From: Chloroflexus aurantiacus J-10-fl
Lineage (GTDB): Bacteria; Chloroflexota; Chloroflexia; Chloroflexales; Chloroflexaceae
Reading direction: 5' to 3'
Assembly (NCBI RefSeq): GCF_000018865.1
Contig: NC_010175.1
Span: 930,001 to 994,000, forward strand
Length of the DNA stretch: 64,000 nt
Part shown: one piece after another, positions 1-8,500 of the stretch
Numbering within the stretch: the first letter of the stretch is position 1
Layout: the number at the start of each line of letters is the position of its first letter
Translations under genes and position numbers: made by a program
Notes under the pieces: generated by a model
What the model was told of the DNA's origin: nothing
The model's database searches: none
The model's input: only the letters and a program-made list of their open reading frames with translations

Positions 1-565
1 CGGTATGGATTCCGCCCCCAATTGCCGAGAGGATCAGACCAAACCAGAGATCGGTGCCAACCACCGCCTGGGGTGAGAGCCGTGTCGTATTGAGCAGTAA
101 CAACGTGCCCAAAGCCCCTGCTCCAGCCGATGAGAAGCCTACTTCAAGACCGATAAATCCGGCGCCGGCAATCATCCAACCCGGTGCGAGATGAAATGAG
201 GGCACTTTGATCAGGGTCACGAACAGATTGATCCCTGCGGCCACCAGCACGATCAAACCAATACCGAGCAGCACTACATCGCGATAGCTTTTCAAAGCGT
301 GTAACAGAAAGCTACCGATCACAACAGCCGGCACACCACCGGCCAGCAGCCGGGCGAGGGTCTGCGGATGTACCTGTTGCTGCTGCCAGTAGATCAGGCC
401 AGCCGGAATTTTGGCGCACAGCGCAAACAACAGCGCTGTGCCTACCGCTACTTCCGGCGCAATCCCCAGACCAAGGATCAACACCGATGTGGTGATCGTG
501 CCACCACCAACACCGGTCAGACCAATGCTGACAGCAATGAGCAAACCAAGCAACACTTCGAGCAT
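1..565 (-). CDS. TauE/SafE family permease (partial, C-terminus off the left edge)
   Basis: The reverse strand is open from an ATG at 565 to the window edge, giving the first 188 residues of a polytopic membrane protein. It has an N-terminal hydrophobic helix with glycines (GLTGVGGGT), further hydrophobic segments, and GFSSAGAGALGT near residue 149, both typical of the TauE/SafE sulfite/organosulfonate exporter family. GAGGG precedes the ATG with normal spacing. It lies just downstream of sat on the same strand (16 bp after the sat stop), so it is probably the last gene of the cysC-cysH-sat operon. A role in sulfate uptake or sulfite export fits this position but the substrate is inferred. 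The stop codon is not in the window. Confidence 0.85.
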   Translation of the reverse strand, partial: MLEVLLGLLIAVSIGLTGVGGGTITTSVLILGLGIAPEVAVGTALLFALCAKIPAGLIYWQQQQVHPQTLARLLAGGVPAVVIGSFLLHALKSYRDVVLLGIGLIVLVAAGINLFVTLIKVPSFHLAPGWMIAGAGFIGLEVGFSSAGAGALGTLLLLNTTRLSPQAVVGTDLWFGLILSAIGGGIHT

Positions 566-581
566 CTTACCCTCGTACCGG

Positions 582-1727
582 CTACAGCGTCTGGTAAGCA
601 GCGCGTAACACTTCAGCTACTTCGGGTCTGGTAAACTCCGGCGGTAATGGCGATCCTGCGCGCAACAATTCACGTACCCGCGTGCCTGAAAGAACAAGGT
701 GATGTTGGGTATCGTGAGGGCAGGTACGCGGCGAGACAACTGCGGCGCAGGTTACGCAATAGAAGGTCTGCTCAAACTTGAGAATATGGATGCCAATCTC
801 CTCTGGACGGAAATGGTCAAAGATGGCCTGCGCCTCATACGGGCCGTAATAGTTGCCAACCCCGGCGTGATCGCGCCCCACGATGAAATGGGTGCAGCCG
901 TAATTTTTGCGACTGATGGCGTGCAGAATTGCTTCACGTGGCCCGGCGTAGCGCATTGCTGCCGGATAGACACCCAACAACACCCGGTTTTGCGGGTAGT
1001 AGCGTTCGAGGAGAACTTTATAGGCCGCCATCCGCACCGGGGCCGGAACATCATCCGACTTGGTAGAGCCGACGAGCGGGTGAAGGAACAGACCATCGAG
1101 CGACTCTAGTGCGACTTTGTGCAAATACTCGTGGGCACGATGAATGGGATTTCGGGTCTGGAAAGCGACAATTGTCTGCCAGCCCCGCTCTTGAAACAGT
1201 TGTCGCGTCTCGCGAGGCGTATAGTGGTGTTCGGGGAATGGCCCCCGATCCAGGGTCAGCAATTGCACCTTACCGGCCAGATAGACATCCCCTCGCGCAA
1301 ACAGCGCCGCAACACCGGGATGGGCGAGATCCGTGGTGCGATAGACCGCCAGTGCTTCATGCTCTTTATCAGGTCGATACTGCTCTTCGACATCAAGCAA
1401 GCCTACCGTTCGCCCATCCTTCGTCAAACGAACTGTTTTTCGATAGGAAGCTGCATCCTGTGCCGACACCCCCAGGGTGATCGGGATACTCCACGGCAGA
1501 CCATTCGTCAGGCGCATCTCTTCCAGCACACTCAGATAATCGGCCTGGCCCATAAAACCTTCTAACGGCGAATAGACACCGGTGGCAATGAGTTCGAGAT
1601 CGGCATACGCCCGTTCATCAAGCTCAAGTGCCGGCAGATGGTCATATTCGCGTGGATGTGCAACCCGAATCCGCTCAACCAGAACACCACCGTGCGGCTT
1701 CGGGAGAGAACTCGTTTGTGGTATCAT
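582..1727 (-). CDS. sat: Sulfate adenylyltransferase (ATP sulfurylase)
   Basis: 381 residues, the usual size for a monofunctional bacterial/archaeal-type Sat. It activates sulfate with ATP to adenosine 5'-phosphosulfate (APS) and pyrophosphate in the cytoplasm. Visible motifs are [11 protein letters not shown] (nucleotide-binding HxxH signature), GRDHAGVG, and a cysteine cluster near the C-terminus (CVTCAAVV followed by SPRTCPH) like that of zinc-binding thermophile-type Sat proteins. The open frame extends upstream to 1820, but the start chosen is the ATG at 1727, directly behind GAGGTGAGGTG; an adjacent GTG at 1730 is possible. It follows cysH by 13 bp. With cysC and cysH it forms the assimilatory sulfate activation and reduction operon. 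Confidence 0.95.
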   Translation of the reverse strand: MIPQTSSLPKPHGGVLVERIRVAHPREYDHLPALELDERAYADLELIATGVYSPLEGFMGQADYLSVLEEMRLTNGLPWSIPITLGVSAQDAASYRKTVRLTKDGRTVGLLDVEEQYRPDKEHEALAVYRTTDLAHPGVAALFARGDVYLAGKVQLLTLDRGPFPEHHYTPRETRQLFQERGWQTIVAFQTRNPIHRAHEYLHKVALESLDGLFLHPLVGSTKSDDVPAPVRMAAYKVLLERYYPQNRVLLGVYPAAMRYAGPREAILHAISRKNYGCTHFIVGRDHAGVGNYYGPYEAQAIFDHFRPEEIGIHILKFEQTFYCVTCAAVVSPRTCPHDTQHHLVLSGTRVRELLRAGSPLPPEFTRPEVAEVLRAAYQTL

Positions 1728-1740
1728 CACCTCACCTCGT

Positions 1741-2406
1741 TCACAGCGATTGTTCACCGATCCATAGGCCACATTCAATCTTGCCCTTCCCCGACCAACG
1801 CCCGGCCCGCACATCTTCACCAGGGCGCACGGCCCGTGTACAGGGCCAGCAGCCGATACTCTTGAAACCGGCCCAGTACAATGGGTTCACCGGCAGGTGA
1901 TGGGCTTGCGCAAATGCCTCTATCTGCTCCCGCCGCCAGTAGGCCAGTGGATTGATCCGCACCCGCTCACCAATCTCGACAAAACCCAGATCCCGGCGGG
2001 TTGCGGCCTGATCACGACTGCGAGCGTTTAAAAGAGCAGAAGGATTCTTGCGCGCCAGATATTCACGCAGGGGAGCAACTTTTCGCACGCGACAGCACCC
2101 ATCGGGATCGCTCCGAAATTGCTCTTCCCCCCACGGTTCAGGTGGCAGGTCGGCACTTAGGGTGACAAACTGCATCTGGGGATAGCGCGTGATCAGATGG
2201 TCACGAGTGGCAAGGGTCTCCGGAAAATGGTAGCCGGTATCCACAAAAACCACCTCGCCCGCAAAACCGGCCTGAGCTGCCAGCTCAATAAGCACGACCC
2301 CGTTAAGATTGAATGCACTGGTCATCAGCAGATCGGGATAACCGGCAAGTGCCCAGCGAATGACATCACGAGGGTCGGTGTTCGCGTCCCAGTATTGTGT
2401 TGTCAT
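1741..2406 (-). CDS. cysH: Thioredoxin-dependent APS (PAPS) reductase, iron-sulfur type
   Basis: 221 residues of the CysH/PAPS-reductase family, which reduces activated sulfate to sulfite. Four cysteines in the CC...CxxC arrangement (C104, C105, C186, C189) mark the [4Fe-4S] subtype. By family knowledge this favours APS rather than PAPS as substrate (EC 1.8.4.10), although the operon also encodes an APS kinase. The catalytic cysteine lies in ECGLW (C212); most relatives have ECGLH, so the final His is replaced by Trp. The start is the ATG at 2406, which overlaps the cysC stop by 4 bp (ATGA), indicating translational coupling; GGTGAG lies 8 bp upstream. The family call is firm; the substrate is inferred from the cysteine pattern. 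Confidence 0.92.
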   Translation of the reverse strand: MTTQYWDANTDPRDVIRWALAGYPDLLMTSAFNLNGVVLIELAAQAGFAGEVVFVDTGYHFPETLATRDHLITRYPQMQFVTLSADLPPEPWGEEQFRSDPDGCCRVRKVAPLREYLARKNPSALLNARSRDQAATRRDLGFVEIGERVRINPLAYWRREQIEAFAQAHHLPVNPLYWAGFKSIGCWPCTRAVRPGEDVRAGRWSGKGKIECGLWIGEQSL

Positions 2407-2963
2407 TGGTGACTCACCTTCACCACAATATCCAGCCGTTCCAGCGCAGCCAGCAGATGATCCAGACACTCCGGCAAACTCATCAGATCGGTGCGCAGAT
2501 GGACATCGGGATGCAACGGAGGTTCGTAAGGGTCAGAGATACCGGTAAATTGCGCAATCTCGCCGCGCAACGCCTTCGCGTACAGCCCCTTCACATCACG
2601 CTGAATGAGGACATCTAGCGGTGCCTCCACAAACACCTCAAGTTTTCTGGGTGCGGCAGCCAGCACCTCAGCACGTGTTTCCCGGTAGGGACTGATCGCA
2701 CTGACCAACACGATCACACCGTGTTTGGCCAGCAAATTGGCTACAAAACCAATCCGCCGGATATTCGTATCACGATCTTCGCGGCTAAACCCTAACCCCT
2801 TCGACAAATGTTCACGAACGACATCGCCATCGAGCTGTTCAACCGGGTAGCCGGCCTCTTGCAACAGCGTCGCCAGCGCCCGTGCCAGCGTTGTTTTCCC
2901 GGCGCCAGAAAGCCCGGTAAACCAGACGACAAGTCCTGATCGGGTTGTTGGAATAGTGGACAC
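2403..2963 (-). CDS. cysC: Adenylylsulfate kinase (APS kinase)
   Basis: 186 residues. Phosphorylates APS to PAPS. It shows the P-loop GLSGAGKTT (residues 17-25), LDGD in the adenylylsulfate-binding region, and DPYEPP near the C-terminus, all characteristic of CysC. The frame is open to 3053. AAGGAG abuts an ATG at 2969 with no spacing, while it sits 6 bp before a GTG at 2963, so the GTG is taken as the start. The gene is first in the operon and overlaps cysH by 4 bp. An 8-bp inverted repeat lies about 45 bp upstream of the start. Confidence 0.93.
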   Translation of the reverse strand: MSTIPTTRSGLVVWFTGLSGAGKTTLARALATLLQEAGYPVEQLDGDVVREHLSKGLGFSREDRDTNIRRIGFVANLLAKHGVIVLVSAISPYRETRAEVLAAAPRKLEVFVEAPLDVLIQRDVKGLYAKALRGEIAQFTGISDPYEPPLHPDVHLRTDLMSLPECLDHLLAALERLDIVVKVSHQ

Positions 2964-3009
2964 AAACATCTCCTTATCCCAAGACTGTAATTGAGTACAG
3001 CAGACCACT

Positions 3010-3029
3010 CGTAGCATATCGATGCTACG
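3010..3029. promoter_or_regulatory. Inverted repeat upstream of the cys operon
   Basis: CGTAGCAT-ATCG-ATGCTACG: perfect 8-bp arms with a 4-bp spacer, 47 bp upstream of the cysC GTG. It could be an operator for the sulfate operon or a small hairpin in its leader. No clear -35/-10 pair was found around it, so its role is open. Confidence 0.35.
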
Positions 3030-3679
3030 GCCCGCAAAGTTTCGGTCTCCCAAATGGCAGCGGTGGCACTGGGGAATTAATAGCTTTGTCGAACGCCTGC
3101 CTGTTCCAGGCTCCTGTAGCCAACAGAGCCAGATAGCGCTAGCTCAGGTGGCAGGCGGCTATTATGTGAGGGTTGAACCGCCGGTACAACCAATCGAACA
3201 GGAGCCGGCAGTGGGGATTAATGGACAGCACCAAACCCGATTAAAACGGTGCCCCTCATAAAGCTGAGTGCAGCGTACCGATGAACTGATAGAACCAACC
3301 CTGGCAGTGCGAACATGGAGCGTCTGCACGGTTGCCCTCACTTTCTCTTCCAGGTAGAGCACGATTGCACCGGTGCAGGCTTGAGTATAGAGGAGAACAG
3401 CAATTTTGTCAATATATTTGATCAAGAACTCAAGAATGATCTTGACCGATTTCGTTCGCAAGCGAAGTGTACATGCGGAACCTATACCATCAGGGCGGTG
3501 GTGTACCGACGGATTGTGAGGCTGGTTGAAAACCCATACGGATGCCCGACGTGATGGGCGTCTCCGCCGGTTTCCCCGACGATACGATGCCGTACCTACA
3601 CCATCACGTGGTATCAGGATGAGACACGGGTACAGTGTGTTGGCCTTGCACTTGCCAGGAACGATGTTGCCGATGCCCG

Positions 3680-3707
3680 GTAGGGGCGCACAACCGTGCG
3701 TCCCTAC
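3680..3707. repeat. REP-like palindrome GTAGGGGC type, copy 1
   Basis: GTAGGGGCGCA, 6-bp loop, TGCGTCCCTAC: 11-bp arms with one G/T mismatch. It shares the GTAGGGGC...GCCCCTAC ends with the elements at 3796, 25712 and 26564. It is extragenic and non-coding. Confidence 0.6.
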
Positions 3708-3795
3708 ACTGCAATGGCGACCTGACTCAGCCGCACCAGCACCACGATACTCACACTGGATACATCTTGCTCAACAATGTGCATTCACTCAGTGG

Positions 3796-3822
3796 GTAGG
3801 GGCACGGCAACCGTGCGCCTAC
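3796..3822. repeat. REP-like palindrome GTAGGGGC type, copy 2
   Basis: GTAGGGGCACGG, CAA, CCGTGCGCCTAC: 12-bp arms with one mismatch. Same class as the element at 3680-3707, 116 bp away. Confidence 0.6.
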
Positions 3823-4358
3823 CCTGGTGTCCGGCGGTGCATCATTCGGGTACAGCATCAAGGTCGTAGCTGGTGTGTCATACCTTCTGGATTTGATATT
3901 ACCCCTGCCTCAGCCCGGTGTCAGTGAGAAATGGTGCCGATGCAACTGAATCGGGTCAGCGGAGACCATAACAGAAAGGGGCAACACTCGCATGGTCTTA
4001 CAAGTACGTGTTGAGGTATGCCTATCGCTTCCATCAGCATTCAAAGGCAGACTGCACATGCGAGCGTAGAGGCAGGTCTTTAGGCGTCCTGAACGCTCTC
4101 CCCCCCGCCCCTCTCCCGCAATGGGGAAGAGCGGAGGACAGCGGTCTGACTCAGGTCTTCCTGATGAGGTAGACGCTGTGGCAGATCATATTTTCAGTCC
4201 ACCACAGTATAGATCAGGACAACACCTTCACCAGCGCATCGATGAAGAAAAGCCAGCTTGTTTGATCTCATTCAGAGTTGACGATGACAGGCACTTGCAG
4301 GTACCATACCTGTACAGCATCGGATCACTTTGACAACAATGAGTTCACTGGTGTTGAT

Positions 4359-4610
4359 ATGGATCCATCACCTGCACGTCGTTTACGCTGGTCTATGTAT
4401 GGGGCACTCGTCCTGGCCATCCTGGCCATGATCCTGGGCGGATTATTCACCGTCATCATCGGTTTGTTCACCGGCCAGCTAACCCCTGATGCGCCATGGC
4501 AGCAGTGGCTGGCAGTTCTCTTTCCTGCCGTGCTGATATGGGGTGGTGGCGCGCTTCCCTTCGGCGCTGCGCTCGGCTTCTTCGCCTCGCATATCTGGCG
4601 TGATGTTTGA
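4359..4610 (+). CDS. Small two-helix membrane protein of unknown function
   Basis: 83 residues. The N-terminus is basic (MDPSPARRLRW), followed by two hydrophobic helices, roughly residues 13-38 and 49-75, separated by a short polar loop (GQLTPDAPWQQW). The start is the ATG at 4359; the frame is open upstream to 4278 but that part is Cys/His/Thr-rich and looks non-coding, and the ribosome-binding site is weak. The stop codon overlaps the -35 box of the following tRNA promoter. I do not recognise the family. The hydrophobicity pattern supports a real gene. Confidence 0.55.
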   Translation: MDPSPARRLRWSMYGALVLAILAMILGGLFTVIIGLFTGQLTPDAPWQQWLAVLFPAVLIWGGGALPFGAALGFFASHIWRDV

Positions 4611-4635
4611 CTCTTCGCCTCGACCGCGCTATAAT
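4607..4635 (+). promoter_or_regulatory. Sigma-70 promoter for tRNA-Pro
   Basis: TTGACT (4607-4612), 17-bp spacer, TATAAT (4630-4635). It is nearly consensus and ends 11 bp before the tRNA. The -35 box overlaps the stop of the preceding ORF. Confidence 0.8.
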
Positions 4636-4646
4636 CAAGGGGCGTT

Positions 4647-4723
4647 CGGGGCGTAGCGCAGACCGGTAGCGCACCTGAATGGGGTTCAGGAGGTCGCTGG
4701 TTCAAATCCAGTCGCCCCGACCA
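4647..4723 (+). tRNA. tRNA-Pro (anticodon GGG)
   Basis: 77 nt including an encoded CCA. The acceptor stem CGGGGCG/CGCCCCG is perfect, the anticodon stem is CCTGA/TCAGG, and the loop ATGGGGT places T at 33, GGG at 34-36 and G at 37. The T arm is GCTGG/CCAGT with TTCAAAT (one G-T pair). GGG reads CCC and CCU proline codons. Confidence 0.95.
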
Positions 4724-4726
4724 GAC

Positions 4727-4756
4727 AAGACTGGCGAGTGTTTACTCGCCAGTCTT
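4727..4756 (+). terminator. Hairpin terminator after tRNA-Pro
   Basis: 13-bp perfect stem AAGACTGGCGAGT / ACTCGCCAGTCTT with a GTTT loop, 3 nt after the tRNA CCA and followed by ATCGTTT. It makes the tRNA a single-gene transcript. Confidence 0.75.
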
Positions 4757-5141
4757 ATCGTTTAATCCCCCGGTCAGGAAGAAGAGCAAACCTCAGTCCT
4801 ATCTCCCCAATGTTGAGTGACGCTGTGTAACACGAGATTTGCAAACAATGGTGATAATATCAGTTATTACCATAACGTTCGTTTCAGATAAACATACGCT
4901 TGCTGCAACATCATTGATGATTTAGTGGTGATACTTATACCAAATGGTGTCAATCATTGCACAAACGTCGTAGAACGCAAGCACTATCCTGGTGCAGATT
5001 TCGCTTTCGGATGCCGAAGTGCTGTGCTAGCGCCGATCTGCCGGGATTGCAGAATTCGTTATTCAAACTGGTGTTACAGTCTGCGATCAGATGTTCAGGC
5101 AGGTTGTGAATCAACATTTTCTGTTTGCATCCGACAAAACA
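4757..5141. other. AT-richer spacer, no gene seen
   Basis: About 385 bp between the tRNA terminator and the promoter at 5142. Two overlapping short open frames on opposite strands (4925-5200 and 4950-5222) are Cys-rich, lack ribosome-binding sites and look non-coding. Confidence 0.5.
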
Positions 5142-5170
5142 TTGCATGCAGTGAACGTATATGCTATACT
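5142..5170 (+). promoter_or_regulatory. Sigma-70 promoter upstream of a possible structured RNA
   Basis: TTGCAT (5142-5147), 17-bp spacer, TATACT (5165-5170). The expected start is near 5177, about 370 bp before the nearest gene, so it drives either a separate small RNA or a long leader for the TPR gene. Confidence 0.55.
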
Positions 5171-5176
5171 GTTTAC

Positions 5177-5312
5177 AATGTGAGCCTGTGGATTGCATAG
5201 TGTTCGCCTTTTGGCGAGGCACCCGAACAGCAGGAATCGTTACCAGTTATAACCTGGAACTCCTGCCCGGCGTAAAATAGACCTGGGTGTTCCTCAAGCT
5301 ACTGCATCGCAT
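5177..5312 (+). ncRNA. Candidate structured RNA (6S-like fold or TPR-gene leader)
   Basis: Hand folding gives a closing helix (GAT-GCA-TAG at 5191-5200 with CTA-TGC-ATC at 5299-5308), an internal bubble holding a small hairpin TCGCC-TTTT-GGCGA on its 5' side, and a long arm: GAGG/CCTC, CACCC/GGGTG, GCAGGA/TCCTGC, CCAG/CTGG. This order (closing stem, open bubble, long terminal arm) recalls 6S RNA, but I see no primary-sequence identity. It starts where the promoter at 5142-5170 predicts. It could instead be part of the 5' leader of the TPR gene. Boundaries are approximate. Confidence 0.35.
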
Positions 5313-5545
5313 TCCTGAAAGGACGTGGCTCATTTCGAGTCATGAGGCATGAACGTAGTAAGCTGCCGTATGCGTTGCTTGAGAAGCCGCGAGACATAAG
5401 CTGCTGCGAAGTGTCACACCTGCCATAATTCGGTGCTATACTGCTTGCAAGCGGCGAATATCATTCGCATTGCTCTGGCGTTCCCTCAACGCATGATGTT
5501 TCACTTTCCGGCGGCGCCAACAGTAATGATGTGGGAGGATTCAGG

Positions 5546-8500
5546 ATGGCGACTATTAGCCTGCAAGACGCCTATACACAAGCCAGAACATTTCTCGAGG
5601 CGAACCAGATCGAGCAGGCAATCGGCCTGATCCAGCATATCCTTGAACACCATCCAGACAACCTGGAAGCTCAACGACTTTTAGGTGAGGCATATCTGGC
5701 AAAACGCGATTTGCCTGCGGCAACGGCAACGTTTGAACAGGTCTTACAGGTTGACCCCGAAAATATTCCGGCCCACGTCGGTCTGGGAATGGCGTATGAA
5801 TGGCAGGGTCGGCTGGATAAGGCGATTGCCGAGTTCGAGCAGGCACTGGAGATCCGTCCTGATATGCCCGAACTACGTGCCCAGTTGGTACGTCTCTACA
5901 CCGAAGCCTGGGGCAGCGAGCATGCCGCTCTCCGCCTGAGCCGTCCTGGTCTTGCCCGCCTGTATGCCCGTGGTCATATGTTGCCACAGGCTATCCACGA
6001 ATTTCGACAGGTTATTGCTGAGCATCCTGACCGGCTCGATGCCTGGGTTGGTCTGATTGAAGCACTCTGGCGAGACGGTCAACTGGATGAAGCAGCTACC
6101 GTGTGTCGGGATGCGTTGAAGCAACAACCCCATCTGCTCAAGGCAAATCTGATCCTCGGCGGAATATTGCTATTAGATGGCGATCAGCGCGGGCTTGATT
6201 ACTGGCGGGTTGCGCAACGTATTGATCCCTACCAGACAGTCGCAAAACTTCTGTTTGACACGCTGCCGGTCGGTATACCAACACCTGACGTTTCCCTGCC
6301 GGCATGGGACGAGGCCGAATGGCAGGCGCGACGCGCAGCTTCAGTGGCAGCGGAGCAACCTGCATCGACGCCGGCGGACGATTTCTTTGCCGAGACAGGC
6401 TGGTTGACACCGGCAGCCAGCCCGGTGGCAGCCGCAGTAGCTGCCACTTCAGACGATGATCTGCTGGCTATGCTGCTCTTTTCGCCACCAGCAGCAACCA
6501 GTGTGGCTGAACCGACACAACCACCTGCTGAGCGGGATGAGTTCGATTTTGATCTGGATTTACCCCTCTCATCAGCTACACCAACCGGCCTGACACTTGA
6601 TGAAATTGGAGTAGGTGTAACCGAAACCACACCTGCCAGCGCTGAACCGACCCTGCAACCCTTCTCGCTCGAAGAACTGGGCCTTTCACCAGAAGAGATT
6701 GCCCAGCTTGAAGGTCAGGCGCCCGCTGCTGCGGCCAGCGCCGAACCGGAGCTGACACCCTTCTCCCTCGAAGAACTGGGCCTGTCACCAGAAGAGATTG
6801 CCCAACTTGAAGGCCAGGCGCCTGCTGCTGCGGCCAGCGCCGAACCGGAGCTGACACCCTTCTCCCTCGAAGAACTGGGCCTGTCACCAGAAGAGATTGC
6901 CCAACTTGAAGGCCAGGCGCCCGCTGCTGCGGCCAGCGCCGAACCGACCCTGCAACCCTTCTCGCTCGAAGAACTGGGTCTGTCACCAGAAGAGATTGCC
7001 CAGCTCGAAGGTCAGGCGCCCGCTGCTGCGGCCAGCGCCGAACCGACCCTGCAACCCTTCTCGCTCGAAGAACTGGGTCTGTCACCAGAAGAGATTGCCC
7101 AGCTCGAAGGCAGATCAACAACAACCGGCGGAGCCGACACCTTTGCCGATGAACTGAGCGGTCTGCAACCATTTTCCCTTGACGATCTTGATTTCGGTGC
7201 AACATCGGCGAGTGATGAACTACCGGCCACACTTCAGCCCTTCTCGCTCGACGATCTGGCACTTGATGATGCAGTATCAGCATCTCCCGAAGCACACACC
7301 GAGTCTATCGAGCCAGGGATTTATAGCTGGCAAGAGCCATCAGCTCGCGGTGGTGGTATCAAGTTACCCCAAGAGCCAGAGCAGGGTGGCCCATCGATTT
7401 TCAGTAAGCTGGTCGAACGGGCGGCTTCGTTGCCTCCGGTCGAGGAGCCACCATTGTCACCGGTTGAGCTAACTGAAACTGATGTCGCCGCTTATTTCTC
7501 AAATGATGATGTGTCGCTTCGCGAGGATGACGATACACCTGAGCGTCTAACCGGTACATTCCGCATCCCAAAGGCAAGTATCGATGAGAGTCTGGCGCCA
7601 ACCGGTGCGGTTCGCGCTCTGAGTGAAAAGAGTGAGCCGGTCAACCTGCCGAAAGAGCCGGAGCTGACCCCCTTCTCCCTCGAAGAGCTAGGCCTGTCGC
7701 CGGAGGAGATTGCCCAGCTTGAAGCTGCCCAACAGCAGCAGGCCCAGCCGGCAGCCCCTGCCGAGCCGGAGCTGACCCCCTTCTCCCTCGAAGAGCTAGG
7801 CCTGTCGCCGGAAGAGATCGCTCAGCTTGAAGCTGCCCAACAGCAGGCCCAGCCGGCAGCCCCTGCCGAGCCGGAGCTGACCCCCTTCTCCCTCGAAGAG
7901 CTAGGCCTGTCGCCGGAAGAGATCGCTCAGCTTGAAGCTGCCCAACAGCAGGCCCAGCCGGCAGCCCCTGCCGAGCCGGAGCTGACCCCCTTCTCCCTCG
8001 AAGAGCTAGGCCTGTCGCCGGAAGAGATCGCTCAGTTTGAAGCTGCCCAACAGCAGGCCCAGCCGGCAGCCCCTGCCGAGCCGGAGCTGACCCCCTTCTC
8101 CCTCGAAGAGCTAGGCCTGTCGCCGGAGGAGATTGCCCAGCTTGAGGCCGCCCAGCAGCAGGCCCAACCCGCCGCGCCTGCCGAGCCGGAGCTGACCCCC
8201 TTCTCCCTCGAAGAGCTAGGCCTGTCGCCGGAGGAGATTGCCCAGCTTGAGGCCGCCCAACAACAGCAACAGTCCCAACCCGCAACCCCTGCCGAACCGG
8301 AGCTGACCCCCTTCTCGCTCGAAGAGCTGGGGTTGTCGCCGGAGGAGATTGCCCAGCTTGAGGCCGCTCAACAGCAACAGTCCCAACCCGCAACCCCTGC
8401 CGAGCCGGAGCTGACCCCCTTCTCGCTCGAAGAACTCGGCCTGTCGCCGGAGGAGATTGCCCAGCTTGAGGCGGCGCAGCAACCGGCGACCACAAGTGAA

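Larger units (their letters stand above)
3030..4358. other. Long non-coding stretch upstream of the cys operon
   Basis: About 1.3 kb without a convincing gene. The short open frames here have no ribosome-binding site, are rich in Arg/Pro/Cys/His and match no family I know. The stretch holds two REP-like palindromes (3680-3707 and 3796-3822) and, around 4099-4130, CCCCTCTCCCGC-type text that recurs near other genes of this window. Nothing else is recognised. Confidence 0.6.

Noticed and set aside
3526-3927. 133-codon plus-strand frame
   Set aside because: It crosses both REP-like palindromes, is rich in Arg, Pro and Cys, and has no ribosome-binding site.
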